The notes under the pieces are model-generated. The model saw only the letters and a program-made list of their open reading frames with translations, was not told where the DNA came from and searched no databases. From contig NZ_CP066801.1 of NCBI RefSeq assembly GCF_016598575.1, forward strand, positions 1,298,501 to 1,362,500: 64,000 nucleotides of DNA. The letters run 5' to 3'. Of the stretch, positions 28,238-38,726 are shown one piece after another. Position 1 is the stretch's first letter. Every line of letters starts with the position of its first letter. A program made the position numbers and the translations under genes. The stretch is from Streptomyces sp. HSG2 (GTDB lineage: Bacteria; Actinomycetota; Actinomycetes; Streptomycetales; Streptomycetaceae).

Positions 28238-30283
28238 TTGAGCAGCAGTTCTCCCCACAGACGCACCCCCCACACTCCGGGACGTCGTTCTCGCCGCCCC
28301 CGCACCGCGGCCGTCGCCCTGGCCGGCGTCGCCGCCCTGATCGCGGCGGCCGTGCAGACCGGCACGGCGACCGCGGCCCCCTCGGCCGCCCCCGTCCCCG
28401 GCGCGGCGCCCGCCGACCTCACCCCGGCGGAGCGCACCGAACTCGTCCGCGAGGCGGACGCCGCCACCGCGGACACCGCCGAGGACCTCGGCCTGGCGGC
28501 CGAGGAGCGGCTCGTCGTCCGTGACGTGACCAAGGACCGAGACGGCACGCTGCACACCCGCTACGAGCGCACCGTCAGCGGGCTGCCTGTACTCGGCGGC
28601 GATCTCGTCGTCGCCACCTCCGCCGATGGTCGGACGGAGAGCGTCGTCAAGGCCAGTCCCAACCCGGTGCGCCCGGCCACCACCACCCCGAAGATCACCG
28701 CGGCCAAGGCCGAGCGACAGGCCGTGTCCGCCGCCGAGGACGCGGGTGCGGAGCAGGCCGCGCCCGAGGGCTCGCCGCGCAAGGTCGTCTGGGCGGCCGA
28801 GGGCGAGGCGATCCTGGCCTACGAGACGGTCGTCGGCGGGTTCCAGGAGGACGGCACGCCGAACGAGCTGCACGTCGTCACCGACGCCGCGAGCGGCGAG
28901 AAGCTGTACGAGTACCAGGCGGTGCACAACGGCACCGGCCACACCGTCTACAGCGGCACCGTCGACCTGACGTCCACCCGATCCGGCTCGACGTACACGC
29001 TGACCGACGGCGATCGGGGCGACCACCGGACGTACAACCTCAACCGGGGCACCTCGGGGACCGGCACGCTGTTCTCCGGCAGCGACGACGTCTGGGGCGA
29101 CGGCACCACCTCCAACCTGGAGTCCGCGGGCGCCGACGCCCACTACGGCGCCGCGTTGACCTGGGACTACTACAAGGACGTACACGGCCGCGACGGCATC
29201 CGCGGCGACGGGGTGGGCGCCTACTCCCGCGTCCACTACGGCAACGCCTACGTCAACGCGTTCTGGTCCGACAGCTGCTTCTGCATGACCTACGGAGACG
29301 GGCGCGGCAACGCCAACCCCCTCACCTCGATCGACGTGGCCGCGCACGAGATGACGCACGGTCTGACCTCCAACACCGCCAACCTCCGCTACAGCGGCGA
29401 GTCCGGCGGACTGAACGAGGCGACCAGCGACATCTTCGGCGCCACCGTCGAGTTCTACGCGGACAACGCCGAGGACGTGGGCGACTACTTCGTCGGCGAG
29501 GAGATCGACATCCGCGGCAACGGCACCCCGCTGCGCTACATGGACAAGCCCAGCAAGGACGGTGCCTCCAAGGACTACTGGTACTCCGGCATCGGCTCGA
29601 TCGACGTGCACTACTCCTCCGGGCCCGCCAACCACTTCTTCTACCTGCTGAGCGAGGGAAGTGGCACCAAGACCATCAACGGTGTCACCTACGACTCGCC
29701 CACCTCGGACGGGCTGCCGGTGACCGGCATCGGACGGGACAAGGCGGAGCAGATCTGGTTCAAGGCGCTGACCACACAGTTCACCTCCACCACCAACTAC
29801 GCGGGCGCCCGCACCGGCACCCTCGCGGTGGCCGGTGACCTGTACGGCACCGACAGCGCGGAGTACAAGGCCGTGCAGGACGCGTGGGCCGGCGTCAACG
29901 TCGGCGACCGCTCGGACGGCGGCGGCACCGGCGGCGACTCCTACGAGAGCACCACCGACGTGGCGATCCCGGACAACGGCGCCGCGGTCACCTCCGCGCT
30001 CACCGTCTCCGACCGCGCGGGCAACGCCCCGAGCGACCTGCGGGTGACGGTGGACATCGTGCACACATGGCGCGGTGACCTCCAGATCGACCTGCTGGCC
30101 CCGGACGGGACCGCGTACCGGTTGAAGGACACCGACTCCTCCGACTCGGCGGACGACGTCAACGAGACCTACACGGTCGACGCCTCCTCCGAGACCGCCA
30201 ACGGCACATGGCGGCTCCAGGTACAGGACCGAGCCGACTGGGACACCGGCCACATCAGCGGATTCAAGCTGACGTTCCCGTAG
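28238..30283 (+). CDS. secreted M4 family (thermolysin-like) metallopeptidase with P-domain
   Basis: A 681-residue secreted protease made as a pre-pro-enzyme. Signal peptide: basic RRSRRPR then a hydrophobic run, probable cleavage after ATA-A near residue 47. FTP and PepSY propeptide about 60-210 (inhibitor/chaperone). Catalytic domain about 215-555 with the zinc motif HEMTH (370-374), the third ligand in GGLNEATSD (about 394), and the active His region IDVHYSSGPANH. A Gly-rich linker (GGGTGGD) leads to a C-terminal P/Homo B domain (about 575-681). TTG 28238 is chosen because AAGGAG precedes it at good distance; upstream in-frame codons lack a site. It follows the second ABC pair by 236 bp and looks separately transcribed. 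Confidence 0.94.
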   Translation: MSSSSPHRRTPHTPGRRSRRPRTAAVALAGVAALIAAAVQTGTATAAPSAAPVPGAAPADLTPAERTELVREADAATADTAEDLGLAAEERLVVRDVTKDRDGTLHTRYERTVSGLPVLGGDLVVATSADGRTESVVKASPNPVRPATTTPKITAAKAERQAVSAAEDAGAEQAAPEGSPRKVVWAAEGEAILAYETVVGGFQEDGTPNELHVVTDAASGEKLYEYQAVHNGTGHTVYSGTVDLTSTRSGSTYTLTDGDRGDHRTYNLNRGTSGTGTLFSGSDDVWGDGTTSNLESAGADAHYGAALTWDYYKDVHGRDGIRGDGVGAYSRVHYGNAYVNAFWSDSCFCMTYGDGRGNANPLTSIDVAAHEMTHGLTSNTANLRYSGESGGLNEATSDIFGATVEFYADNAEDVGDYFVGEEIDIRGNGTPLRYMDKPSKDGASKDYWYSGIGSIDVHYSSGPANHFFYLLSEGSGTKTINGVTYDSPTSDGLPVTGIGRDKAEQIWFKALTTQFTSTTNYAGARTGTLAVAGDLYGTDSAEYKAVQDAWAGVNVGDRSDGGGTGGDSYESTTDVAIPDNGAAVTSALTVSDRAGNAPSDLRVTVDIVHTWRGDLQIDLLAPDGTAYRLKDTDSSDSADDVNETYTVDASSETANGTWRLQVQDRADWDTGHISGFKLTFP

Positions 30284-30307
30284 GACACGTCGAGGAACCC
30301 GCGCGCC

Positions 30308-30345
30308 GGGCGGCCCTGGGGACACCGGATCCCCGTGGGCCGCCC
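30308..30345 (+). terminator. two-part hairpin after the M4 peptidase gene
   Basis: GGGCGGCCC (30308-30316) pairs with GGGCCGCCC (30337-30345). An inner stem GGGGA (30318-30322) pairs with TCCCC (30330-30334). It begins 24 nt after the protease stop codon and ends 12 nt before the next start, where TACGCT at 30346-30351 could be the -10 box of a nearly leaderless transcript. Confidence 0.6.
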
Positions 30346-30357
30346 TACGCTTGGGCC

Positions 30358-30876
30358 ATGTCTTCGAGGGACTTCACCTACGACGCCGTCGGCGCGACCC
30401 GGGAGCCGGGCGCCTGCCCGCCGGGATTCCGCCCACTGCACGTCCGGACCCGGATCGGGGAAGGCGAGGCGGTCTTCCGCCGGGCGGCCGAGGCGGTGGC
30501 GACCTGGGAGATGCACCGCGCCCTGGGGCTCACCTTCGACACGGAAGCCGCGCGCGCCGCCCCCGGTGTCGAGGTCACCATCGCGGTCGCCGGACTGCTC
30601 CGAGCACCCTGCCGGGTGGTGTGGACCGTCGAGGAACACCGCCTGGCGGGCTGGGCCTACGGCACACTGAGCGGCCATCCGGAGAGCGGCGAGGAAGCCT
30701 TCGTGGTCGACCGCACGGGCGACGGCACCGTCTGGCTCACCGTCTCCGGGTTCAGTCGCCCCACGACCTGGTACGCCAAGGCGGGCGGGGCGGCGACCCG
30801 CGGTCTTCAGCACGCCTACGCCCGCCGATGCGGCACCGTCCTGCGCCGCATCGCCTCCGACAGCGCGGACGACTGA
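30358..30876 (+). CDS. DUF1990 family protein
   Basis: A 172-residue cytoplasmic protein of the DUF1990 family (function unknown). It begins MSSRDFTYDAVGATREPGA; the family core FRPLHVRTRIGEGEAVF follows, then the conserved tryptophan stretch ATWEMHRALGL, the strand pair PCRVVWTVEE/AGWAYGTLSGHPESGEEAF (the G-T-L-x-G-H-P-E-x-G-E-E-x-F signature), and SRPTTWYAKAGG near the end. No catalytic residues can be named. ATG 30358 has no ribosome site and sits 7 nt after a possible -10 box, so a leaderless message is possible. A longer reading into the protease gene was rejected. Confidence 0.88.
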   Translation: MSSRDFTYDAVGATREPGACPPGFRPLHVRTRIGEGEAVFRRAAEAVATWEMHRALGLTFDTEAARAAPGVEVTIAVAGLLRAPCRVVWTVEEHRLAGWAYGTLSGHPESGEEAFVVDRTGDGTVWLTVSGFSRPTTWYAKAGGAATRGLQHAYARRCGTVLRRIASDSADD

Positions 30877-31635
30877 CCCGCCGTTCGCCTCACGGGGCTC
30901 GGACCGGGGACGCGCCCACCCAGGCTCCGCGGGCGCGCGTCGCACGCGCCTCGCCGTCCGGGCGGCGGCCCGGCGCACGCGAGGGAGGAAACAGGCCAGG
31001 GGACCGACGCGGCACGCCGCGCCCCCTCCAAGCGAGCACTCCACCGGTGTCGACGGCGGCCCGAGGCGCCCCGGTGCGCGGTTCCCCCGTCGCCGACCGC
31101 CGGGGCGAAGCGCCGGCACGTCGCCCCGAGACCCTGCCCACCTGGTCGAATGCCGTTCGACACGTTCCGTCCCCGGGGTGCGGTCGAGGGCGCACGGAGA
31201 CGGGACGGCCGCCCCGGTCCTCCCCCTCGCGGTCTTCGTGCCCCGGGCGCGAAGCCGACGGGCGAGTCACGCCGAGGGACGGGCCGGCGCCCGCGGAACA
31301 CGGGGCGCCGGACTGGTCGGCCCCCTCGCCCCTCCCCCAGCCCCGCCCCGCCGGGCGAGAAATCCCAGGTGACGAGGGTGAGCCCTCGGCCGCCGAGCCT
31401 TCTGCCCCACAGGCTGGGACGCACCGCGCTCCCCCGTCCGACCGACGCGCGCGGCGGGAGCCCGTGCCCGGGAAACCGAGGCGCACACGGCCGGAGTTGC
31501 CTGTGGACATTCGCGCGAGGGTCGACGAGGTTCCGGGTTGCCCCCACAAACGGACCGCCGGTCCCGCGGCCCATCGGCCCGGCGGAACCGCCCACACGGT
31601 CGACCATCCGACCCCGGACGCGGACAGGAGCGCCC
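30877..31635. other. 759-bp gene-free region upstream of glgE
   Basis: Open frames exist on both strands here, but their products are low-complexity Arg/Pro/Gly/Ala mixtures without a ribosome site or recognisable fold, so they are taken as high-G+C artefacts. The region should hold the glgE promoter; TTGCCT near 31498 is the only -35-like box noted. A clean ribosome site (GGACAGGAG) appears 10 nt before glgE. It might be the remains of a decayed gene, but no family could be recognised. Confidence 0.45.
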
Positions 31636-33835
31636 ATGCCCGCCTCGTACCAGCCGTCGACGACCCCCGACGAGTTCCCGACGCCTCCAGGCCCCACGCT
31701 GCCCGGCACGACGGTCGGGCGTGTGGTGGTGGTGGATGTGGCTCCGGTGGTGTTGGGGGGGCGGCGGCCGGCGAAGGCGGTGGTGGGGGAGGACTTCGAG
31801 GTGTCGGCGACGGTGTTTCGGGAGGGTCCGGACGTGGTCGGGGCGGGGGTGGTGTTGACCGATCCGGAGGGTCGGCCGGGTCGGTGGGTTGCGATGCGGG
31901 AGGTGGGGGCGGGCTCGGACCGGTTCTCGGCCGGGGTGTCGGCCGGGGTGGTGGGGGACTGGTCGTTTCGGGTGGAGGGGTGGAGTGATCCGGTGGCGTC
32001 GTGGTGGCGGTCGGCCGGGGCGCGGTTGGGGGCGTGTCCGGGGGAGGCGTGGTTGGTGTGGGAGGAGGGGGCGCGGTTGTTGGAGCGGGCGGCGGTGGGG
32101 GTGCCGGAGGGGGAGGGGCGGGGGCGGGTGCGGGCGGTGGCGGAGGCGTTGCGTGCGAGGGCGGGGGGCGGTGCCGGGGATGGGGGTGGGGTGGGTGGGT
32201 GTCTGGAGGCGGTGGAGGAGTTGTTGGTGGGGGTGTTGGGGTCGTATCCGTTGCGGGAGTTGGTGTCGTGTTCGGAGTCGTTGCCGTTGCGGGTGGAGCG
32301 GGAGCGGGCGTTGTACGGGGCGTGGTACGAGTTCTTCCCTCGTTCGGAGGGGACGCGGGGTGTGCGCACGGGACGTTGCGTTCGGCGCGTCGGCGTCTGC
32401 CGTGGATCGCGCGGATGGGTTTCGACGTGGTGTATCTGCCGCCGATTCATCCGATCGGGCTCACGTGTCGCAAGGGGCGGGGGAACGCGTTGACGGCGGG
32501 CGAGGGGGACGTGGGGGTGCCCTGGGCGGTGGGGGGCCTCGAGGGCGGGCACGACGCGGTGCACCCGTCGTTGGGAACTCTGGAGGACTTCGAGGGTTTC
32601 GTGGCGTGTGCCGAGAAGTTGGGGTTGGAGGTGGCGTTGGACTTCGCGTTGCAGTGTTCGCCGGACCATCCCTGGGTTCGTCAGCGCCCGGGGTGGTTTC
32701 GCAGGCGGGTGGACGGGTCGGTGGCGTTCGCGGAGAATCCGCCGAAGCGGTACGAGGACATTTTTCCGTTGGATTTCGATGCGGATCCGGAAGGGATCGT
32801 GGCGGAGTCCTTGCGAGTTCTGCGGTTTTGGATGGCCCGGGGGGTGCGGATCTTTCGGGTGGACAATCCGCATACCAAACCGGTGGTGTTCTGGGAGCGG
32901 GTACTGGAGGGGATCCGTCGGACGGATCCCGATGTGGTGTTTCTTGCGGAGGCGTTCACGCGGCCGGCGATGATGCGGATTCTGGCGCAGATCGGTTTTC
33001 AGCAGTCGTACACATATTTCACCTGGCGTGACAGCAAGGCGGAGTTGACCGAGTACGCGACGGAGTTGGCTCGCGACAGTGCACACTATCTGCGGCCGAA
33101 CTTTTTCGCCAACACTCCCGACATTCTTTCGTCGTACTTGCAGCGCGGTGGTCGGCATGCCTTCGAGGTGCGGGCGGTGTTGGCGGCGACATTGTCGCCG
33201 AGTTGGGGAATCTACAGTGGTTTCGAACTGTGTGAGAACATTCCCGCCGGGCCGGATTCCGAGGAGTATCTGGACTCGGAGAAGTATCGACTCGTCGCTC
33301 GTGATTGGGAGGCCGCCCGTGAGGGGCGGGACATCGTCGACTTGATCGCCCGGTTGAACGCGCTGCGTCGGGCGCATCCGGCTCTGCGTCACCTGCGCAA
33401 CCTGCGTTTCCATCACACCGACAACGACCGGATCATCGCCTACAGCAAGCGCCGCGGCGACGACACCGTTCTCGTGGTGGTCAACCTCGACCCCCACCAC
33501 GCCCAGGAGGCCACCCTCGCGCTGGACCTGCCCGCTCTCGGCCTGCCCCACCCCCACCCCCAGCCCGGGCATCGGGAGGCCGGGGCGCCGCACGAGGCGA
33601 CGTCGGCGAGGGGCTTCACCGTCCACGACCGGCTGACCGAGCAGACCTTCCACTGGCACGGCGACGACTACGTCCGCCTCGACCCGGAGCACACCCCCGC
33701 CCACATCCTCCACATCCCCCCACCCACCGACCACGACCACGGCCACGACCACGGCCTCACCGGCCGCCACGACGCCCGGGACGTCACCCCCACCCGCGGC
33801 GACACCGCGGGCAGCCAGAGCGGAGCGGAGCGCCC

Positions 33836-33839
<4 letters not shown>
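31636..33839 (+). pseudogene. glgE: alpha-1,4-glucan:maltose-1-phosphate maltosyltransferase GlgE, interrupted by a 1-nt frameshift
   Basis: GlgE adds maltose from maltose-1-phosphate to alpha-glucan. The N-terminal part reads in one frame from ATG 31636 (GGACAGGAG upstream) to GAWYEFFPRSEGTRG (about residue 240). The rest continues in the next frame from AHGTLRSARRRLPWIARMG. One missing base near 32364-32366 explains it: an extra C after GTG would restore a V-P-H-G-T junction, close to the P-H-G-T seen in other GlgE proteins. Downstream all key parts are present: FDVVYLPPIHPIG, nucleophile Asp in FRVDNPHTKP, Glu in FLAEAFTRP, QQSYTYFTWR. The His/Pro-rich C-terminal tail is unusual. The shift may be a real mutation or a base-call error in a G-rich tract. 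It overlaps treS by 4 bp. Confidence 0.88.
32176..32199 (+). repeat. G-quadruplex-type G-run tract inside glgE
   Basis: On the coding strand five G-runs follow one another: GGGG (32176-32179), GGGGG (32182-32186), GGGG (32188-32191), GGG (32193-32195) and GGG (32197-32199), with loops of two bases and then one base each. This fits the strictest G-quadruplex pattern. It lies about 165 bp before the glgE frameshift. Confidence 0.6.
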
Positions 33840-35548
<1,709 letters not shown>

Positions 35549-35631
35549 CCGCCAGGAGAACGCCCCGCCCTCCCTCACGGTCCGCGCGCACCGCCACCGC
35601 CCGCACGGCTTCAGGGCAAGGACGTGACACC

Positions 35632-37023
35632 ATGCCGACACCCGCCGCCCCGGCCGACCCCGACGGCCTCATGCTCTCGCTCGCGCCCTCGCTGCGCGCC
35701 TGGCTGCCCCGCCAGCGCTGGTTCGCCGGGAAGGACGCACCCCTGGCCGGGCTCGCGCTGGTCGCCGCCACCGAGTTGCCCACTCGGAACGACCGGCACG
35801 CCCTCCACCACCTGTTGCTCCGCACCCCTGCCCACGGCTGTCGGGGCAGCGAGGACACCGAGCGCCCCGCGCCGTGCTACCAACTCCTCGTCGCCGTCGA
35901 CTCCACGCCCCACGGGGAATCCGAGGCGGGCACGATAGGTCGGGTGGAGCGAGGTCCGCTGGCCGGGCGGTTCGTCCACGACGCGCTGTGCCACCCCCAC
36001 CCCGCCGCGACGTTGTTCAGGGCCCTGCGAACGGGCGCCCGGGTCGGACCGCTGCGGTTCGAGCGGGATCCGCTCCGACCGATCGGCACCGGGCTGCGGC
36101 CTCGCCCGCTCTTCGCCGAGCAGTCCAACTCGTCCGTCGTGTACGGCGAATCGCTGATCCTCAAGATGTTCCGGCGGGTGTCCCCCGGCACGCATCCGGA
36201 CCTCGAACTTCCCCGGGCGCTCGCCCGGACCGGATGCCCTCGGGTGCCCGCGCCCGCCGCGTGGATGACCGCCCACGTCGAGGCGGCCCCCTGGACTCTC
36301 GGTGTCCTGCAGCCCTACCTCCGCGACGCCACCGACGGCTGGGACCTCGCTGTGCGCGGGCCCACCGAGGGCGACGACTTCACCGAGGAGGCCCGGGCGC
36401 TGGGACGGGCCACCGCCGAGGTGCACCGTTCACTGGCCCGCGCCCTGCCCACGGTCGTCCTGGGACCGGACTCTTTGCGGAGGCTGGCCTCCGGCATGTC
36501 GGAGCGCCTGCACGAGGCGGTCCGGACCGTGCCCGCCCTGGAGCCGTACGCGTCCGGACTGCGAGCGGCGTTCACCTCGCTCGACGACCTCGCCCTGTCG
36601 GGCGGGTCGCGGACAGCCCAACGCGTCCACGGCGACCTGCATCTCGGGCAGTGCCTGCGGGCCCCCTCGGGCCATTGGTCCCTGATCGACTTCGAGGGCG
36701 AACCGGACCGACCGCTGGTCGAGCGGCGCCTCCCCCAGCCCGCCGTGCGGGACGTCGCCGGGATGCTCCGGTCGTTCGACTACGCCCACCACGCCACCGA
36801 GGGACGCGCGGCGTCCTGGTCCACGGCCTGCCGCGCGTCCTACTGCGCGGGATACGCCCAGGTGGCCGGGGTCGACCCGCGCGCCGACCCGATACTGCTT
36901 CGCGCCTGCGAGGCGGACAAGGCCGTGTACGAGGTGCTGTACGAGGCCCGGCACCGACCCGACTGGCTGCCGGTCCCGATCGCGGCGGCGCGGCGGCTGG
37001 CCTCGTGCCGACACCCCGGCTGA
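35632..37023 (+). CDS. pep2: maltokinase (Pep2/Mak)
   Basis: A 463-residue kinase that makes maltose-1-phosphate, the GlgE donor, from maltose and ATP. The N-terminal cap domain begins LAPSLRAWLPRQRWFAGKDA (about residues 15-34), typical of Pep2. The kinase core of the aminoglycoside-phosphotransferase-like fold has the N-lobe segment SNSSVVYGESLILKMFRR near 165, catalytic VHGDLHLGQCL about 332-342 and metal-binding LIDFEGEP about 352. Start ATG 35632; its ribosome site is weak (AAGGACG at 13 nt). It follows treS by 83 bp. In many actinomycetes glgB comes next; here the strand changes to a dicarboxylate transporter, so branching enzyme must be encoded elsewhere. Confidence 0.93.
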   Translation: MPTPAAPADPDGLMLSLAPSLRAWLPRQRWFAGKDAPLAGLALVAATELPTRNDRHALHHLLLRTPAHGCRGSEDTERPAPCYQLLVAVDSTPHGESEAGTIGRVERGPLAGRFVHDALCHPHPAATLFRALRTGARVGPLRFERDPLRPIGTGLRPRPLFAEQSNSSVVYGESLILKMFRRVSPGTHPDLELPRALARTGCPRVPAPAAWMTAHVEAAPWTLGVLQPYLRDATDGWDLAVRGPTEGDDFTEEARALGRATAEVHRSLARALPTVVLGPDSLRRLASGMSERLHEAVRTVPALEPYASGLRAAFTSLDDLALSGGSRTAQRVHGDLHLGQCLRAPSGHWSLIDFEGEPDRPLVERRLPQPAVRDVAGMLRSFDYAHHATEGRAASWSTACRASYCAGYAQVAGVDPRADPILLRACEADKAVYEVLYEARHRPDWLPVPIAAARRLASCRHPG

Positions 37024-37064
37024 CCCGCGGGCGGACGGGGGGCCATGCCGCACCCGCACCAAGA

Positions 37065-37103
37065 CGCGGGACCGGCCCGCCGGAGGCGGACGCCGGTCCC
37101 GCG
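37065..37103. terminator. bidirectional hairpin between maltokinase and dctA
   Basis: CGCGGGACCGGC (37065-37076) and GCCGGTCCCGCG (37092-37103) are perfect 12-bp inverted repeats with a 15-nt loop. They lie between two convergent genes, 41 nt after the maltokinase stop and 22 nt after the transporter stop on the other strand, so the structure can serve both. Confidence 0.7.
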
Positions 37104-37125
37104 CGCGGGGATGCCGGTCCGGGGT

Positions 37126-38565
37126 TCAGGCCCGGGCCGACTCCTGTGCCCCGTCCCTCACCGGCACCGACGTGCCGGAGTCGTCCCCGGCCCCGCCCGC
37201 CACCTTCTGGTGGGCGTCGCCGAGAGGGTCGCCGGTGGCGGCCTCCCGCTCGGTGGACAGCGTCCGCTCGTCGAACGGCAGGCGGCCGGAGAGCACCGCG
37301 CCGACCCGATCCCTGTCGATCTCCCGTGTCCAGGTGCCGATCAGGACCGTGGCCACCGCGTTGCCCGCGAAGTTGGTCAACGCCCTGGCCTCGCTCATGA
37401 AGCGATCGATGCCGACGACCAGACCCACCCCGTCCACCAGTGCGGGCTTGTGCGACTGCAGACCCCCCGCGAGCGTGGCCAGACCCGCTCCGGTCACGCC
37501 CGCGGCACCCTTGGAGGCGACCAGCAGGAAGAGCAACAGCGGGATCTGCTCGGCCGGCGTCATCGGCGCGCCCATGGCGGTCGCGATGAACAGCGAGGTC
37601 ATGGTCATGTAGATCATGGTGCCGTCGAGGTTGAAGGAGTATCCCGTCGGCACGGTGATGCCGACCACCGACCGCCCGACACCCAGGTGTTCCATCTTGG
37701 CGATGAGACGGGGAAGCGCGGACTCCGAGGACGAGGTGGAGAGGATCAGCAGGAACTCCCGGCCCAGGTAGCCGAAGAGGGAGAAGACGCTGATCCCGGC
37801 GACGATCCGGAGCAGGGTGCCGAGGACGACGAAGACGAACAGCACGCAGGTCACGTAGAAGCCCAGCATGAGAACGGCGAGGCTCTTGAGCGCGGCCGGC
37901 CCGGCGGATCCGGTGACGGCGGCGATCGCGCCGAACGCACCCACCGGGGCCACCCACATGATCATGCCGAGGACTCGGAACACCAGCCGCTGGAGATGCT
38001 CCACCCCTCGCAGGACCGGCCGCCCGGTGGGCCCCATGGCCTGGAGGGCGAACCCGCAGAGCAGCGCGACCAGAAGGGTCTGCAGGACCTCCCCCTCGGT
38101 GAACGCGGACACGATCGTGGTCGGCACGATGCCGAGCAGGAAGCCGGTGACACCCGACGCCTCGACGTCGGCCTGTGCCCGCCCGGCCTCGCGTACCGCC
38201 TCGGTGAGGGCCGGTTGGGTGCCGGGGTCAAGGGCGTTGCCGACGACCAGACCGATACCGAGGGCCACCAGCGACATGACGAGGAAGTAGCCAAGGGCGA
38301 TCCCACCGACCGCTCCCACCCTGGCCGCCCGTCGTACGGAGCCGATGCCCAGCACGATGGTGCAGAAGATGATCGGCGAGATCATCATCTTGATCAGGGC
38401 GACGAAGGCGCCGCCGACCGGCTTCAGTTCCACCGCGAGACCCGGTGCCACGAGCCCCACCACGATGCCGAGGATCACCGCGACGATCACGGCGACGTAG
38501 AGGTGGTGGGTACGGTCCCGACCGGTTCGGGGTGCGGCGGAAGCCGGCTCGGCTGCGCTGGTCAC
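37126..38565 (-). CDS. dctA: dicarboxylate:cation symporter (DctA/GltP family)
   Basis: A 479-residue secondary transporter for C4-dicarboxylates such as succinate, fumarate and malate, driven by cations. Eight helices plus two re-entrant loops are expected. Motifs: KMMISPIIFCTIVLGIGS near residue 60, LSTSSSESALPRL (the serine-rich re-entrant loop HP1) near 275, GYSFNLDGTMIYM near 310 and GIDRFMSEARALTNFAGNAVATV near 390 (the R-x-x-x-N-x-x-G-N-x-x-A substrate motif). GTG 38565 follows AGGAGG at 8 nt; longer starts were rejected. The C-terminal 50 residues are hydrophilic and Gly/Asp-rich. It is divergent from a CitA/DcuS-type two-component system that probably controls it. Confidence 0.94.
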   Translation of the reverse strand: MTSAAEPASAAPRTGRDRTHHLYVAVIVAVILGIVVGLVAPGLAVELKPVGGAFVALIKMMISPIIFCTIVLGIGSVRRAARVGAVGGIALGYFLVMSLVALGIGLVVGNALDPGTQPALTEAVREAGRAQADVEASGVTGFLLGIVPTTIVSAFTEGEVLQTLLVALLCGFALQAMGPTGRPVLRGVEHLQRLVFRVLGMIMWVAPVGAFGAIAAVTGSAGPAALKSLAVLMLGFYVTCVLFVFVVLGTLLRIVAGISVFSLFGYLGREFLLILSTSSSESALPRLIAKMEHLGVGRSVVGITVPTGYSFNLDGTMIYMTMTSLFIATAMGAPMTPAEQIPLLLFLLVASKGAAGVTGAGLATLAGGLQSHKPALVDGVGLVVGIDRFMSEARALTNFAGNAVATVLIGTWTREIDRDRVGAVLSGRLPFDERTLSTEREAATGDPLGDAHQKVAGGAGDDSGTSVPVRDGAQESARA

Positions 38566-38726
38566 GGCCTGTGCCTCCTGGGTCCGCGAGTGGAGCCGCG
38601 CGACCCGGTGAGGCCGCGCGAGATCGGGTACGGCGACTGTCCCTGATCCGTGTCGGGTCGTCACCTTTGCGTTCATTGAGTTCGCGAGGCTCTCGCGCGG
38701 GGCGGGCCGCGAGGGAGACTGGCCTC
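38566..38726. promoter_or_regulatory. divergent dctA / two-component promoter region
   Basis: This 161-bp space separates the start codons of the symporter and the sensor kinase and must hold both promoters. It contains an inverted repeat CGCGAG-GCT-CTCGCG at 38683-38697, close to the kinase start. The response regulator encoded two genes away is the natural candidate to bind here. Confidence 0.45.

Noticed and set aside
30890..31597. Open frame of 235 codons on the minus strand upstream of glgE
   Set aside because: Composition is Arg/Gly/Pro/Ala-rich without a ribosome site, a recognisable fold or family-like motifs. High-G+C DNA keeps such frames open by chance.
32355..32370. Programmed ribosomal frameshifting in glgE
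   Set aside because: No slippery heptamer, stop codon or stimulatory element at the junction. A simple one-base deletion restores a family-like junction, so mutation or sequencing error is the better explanation.
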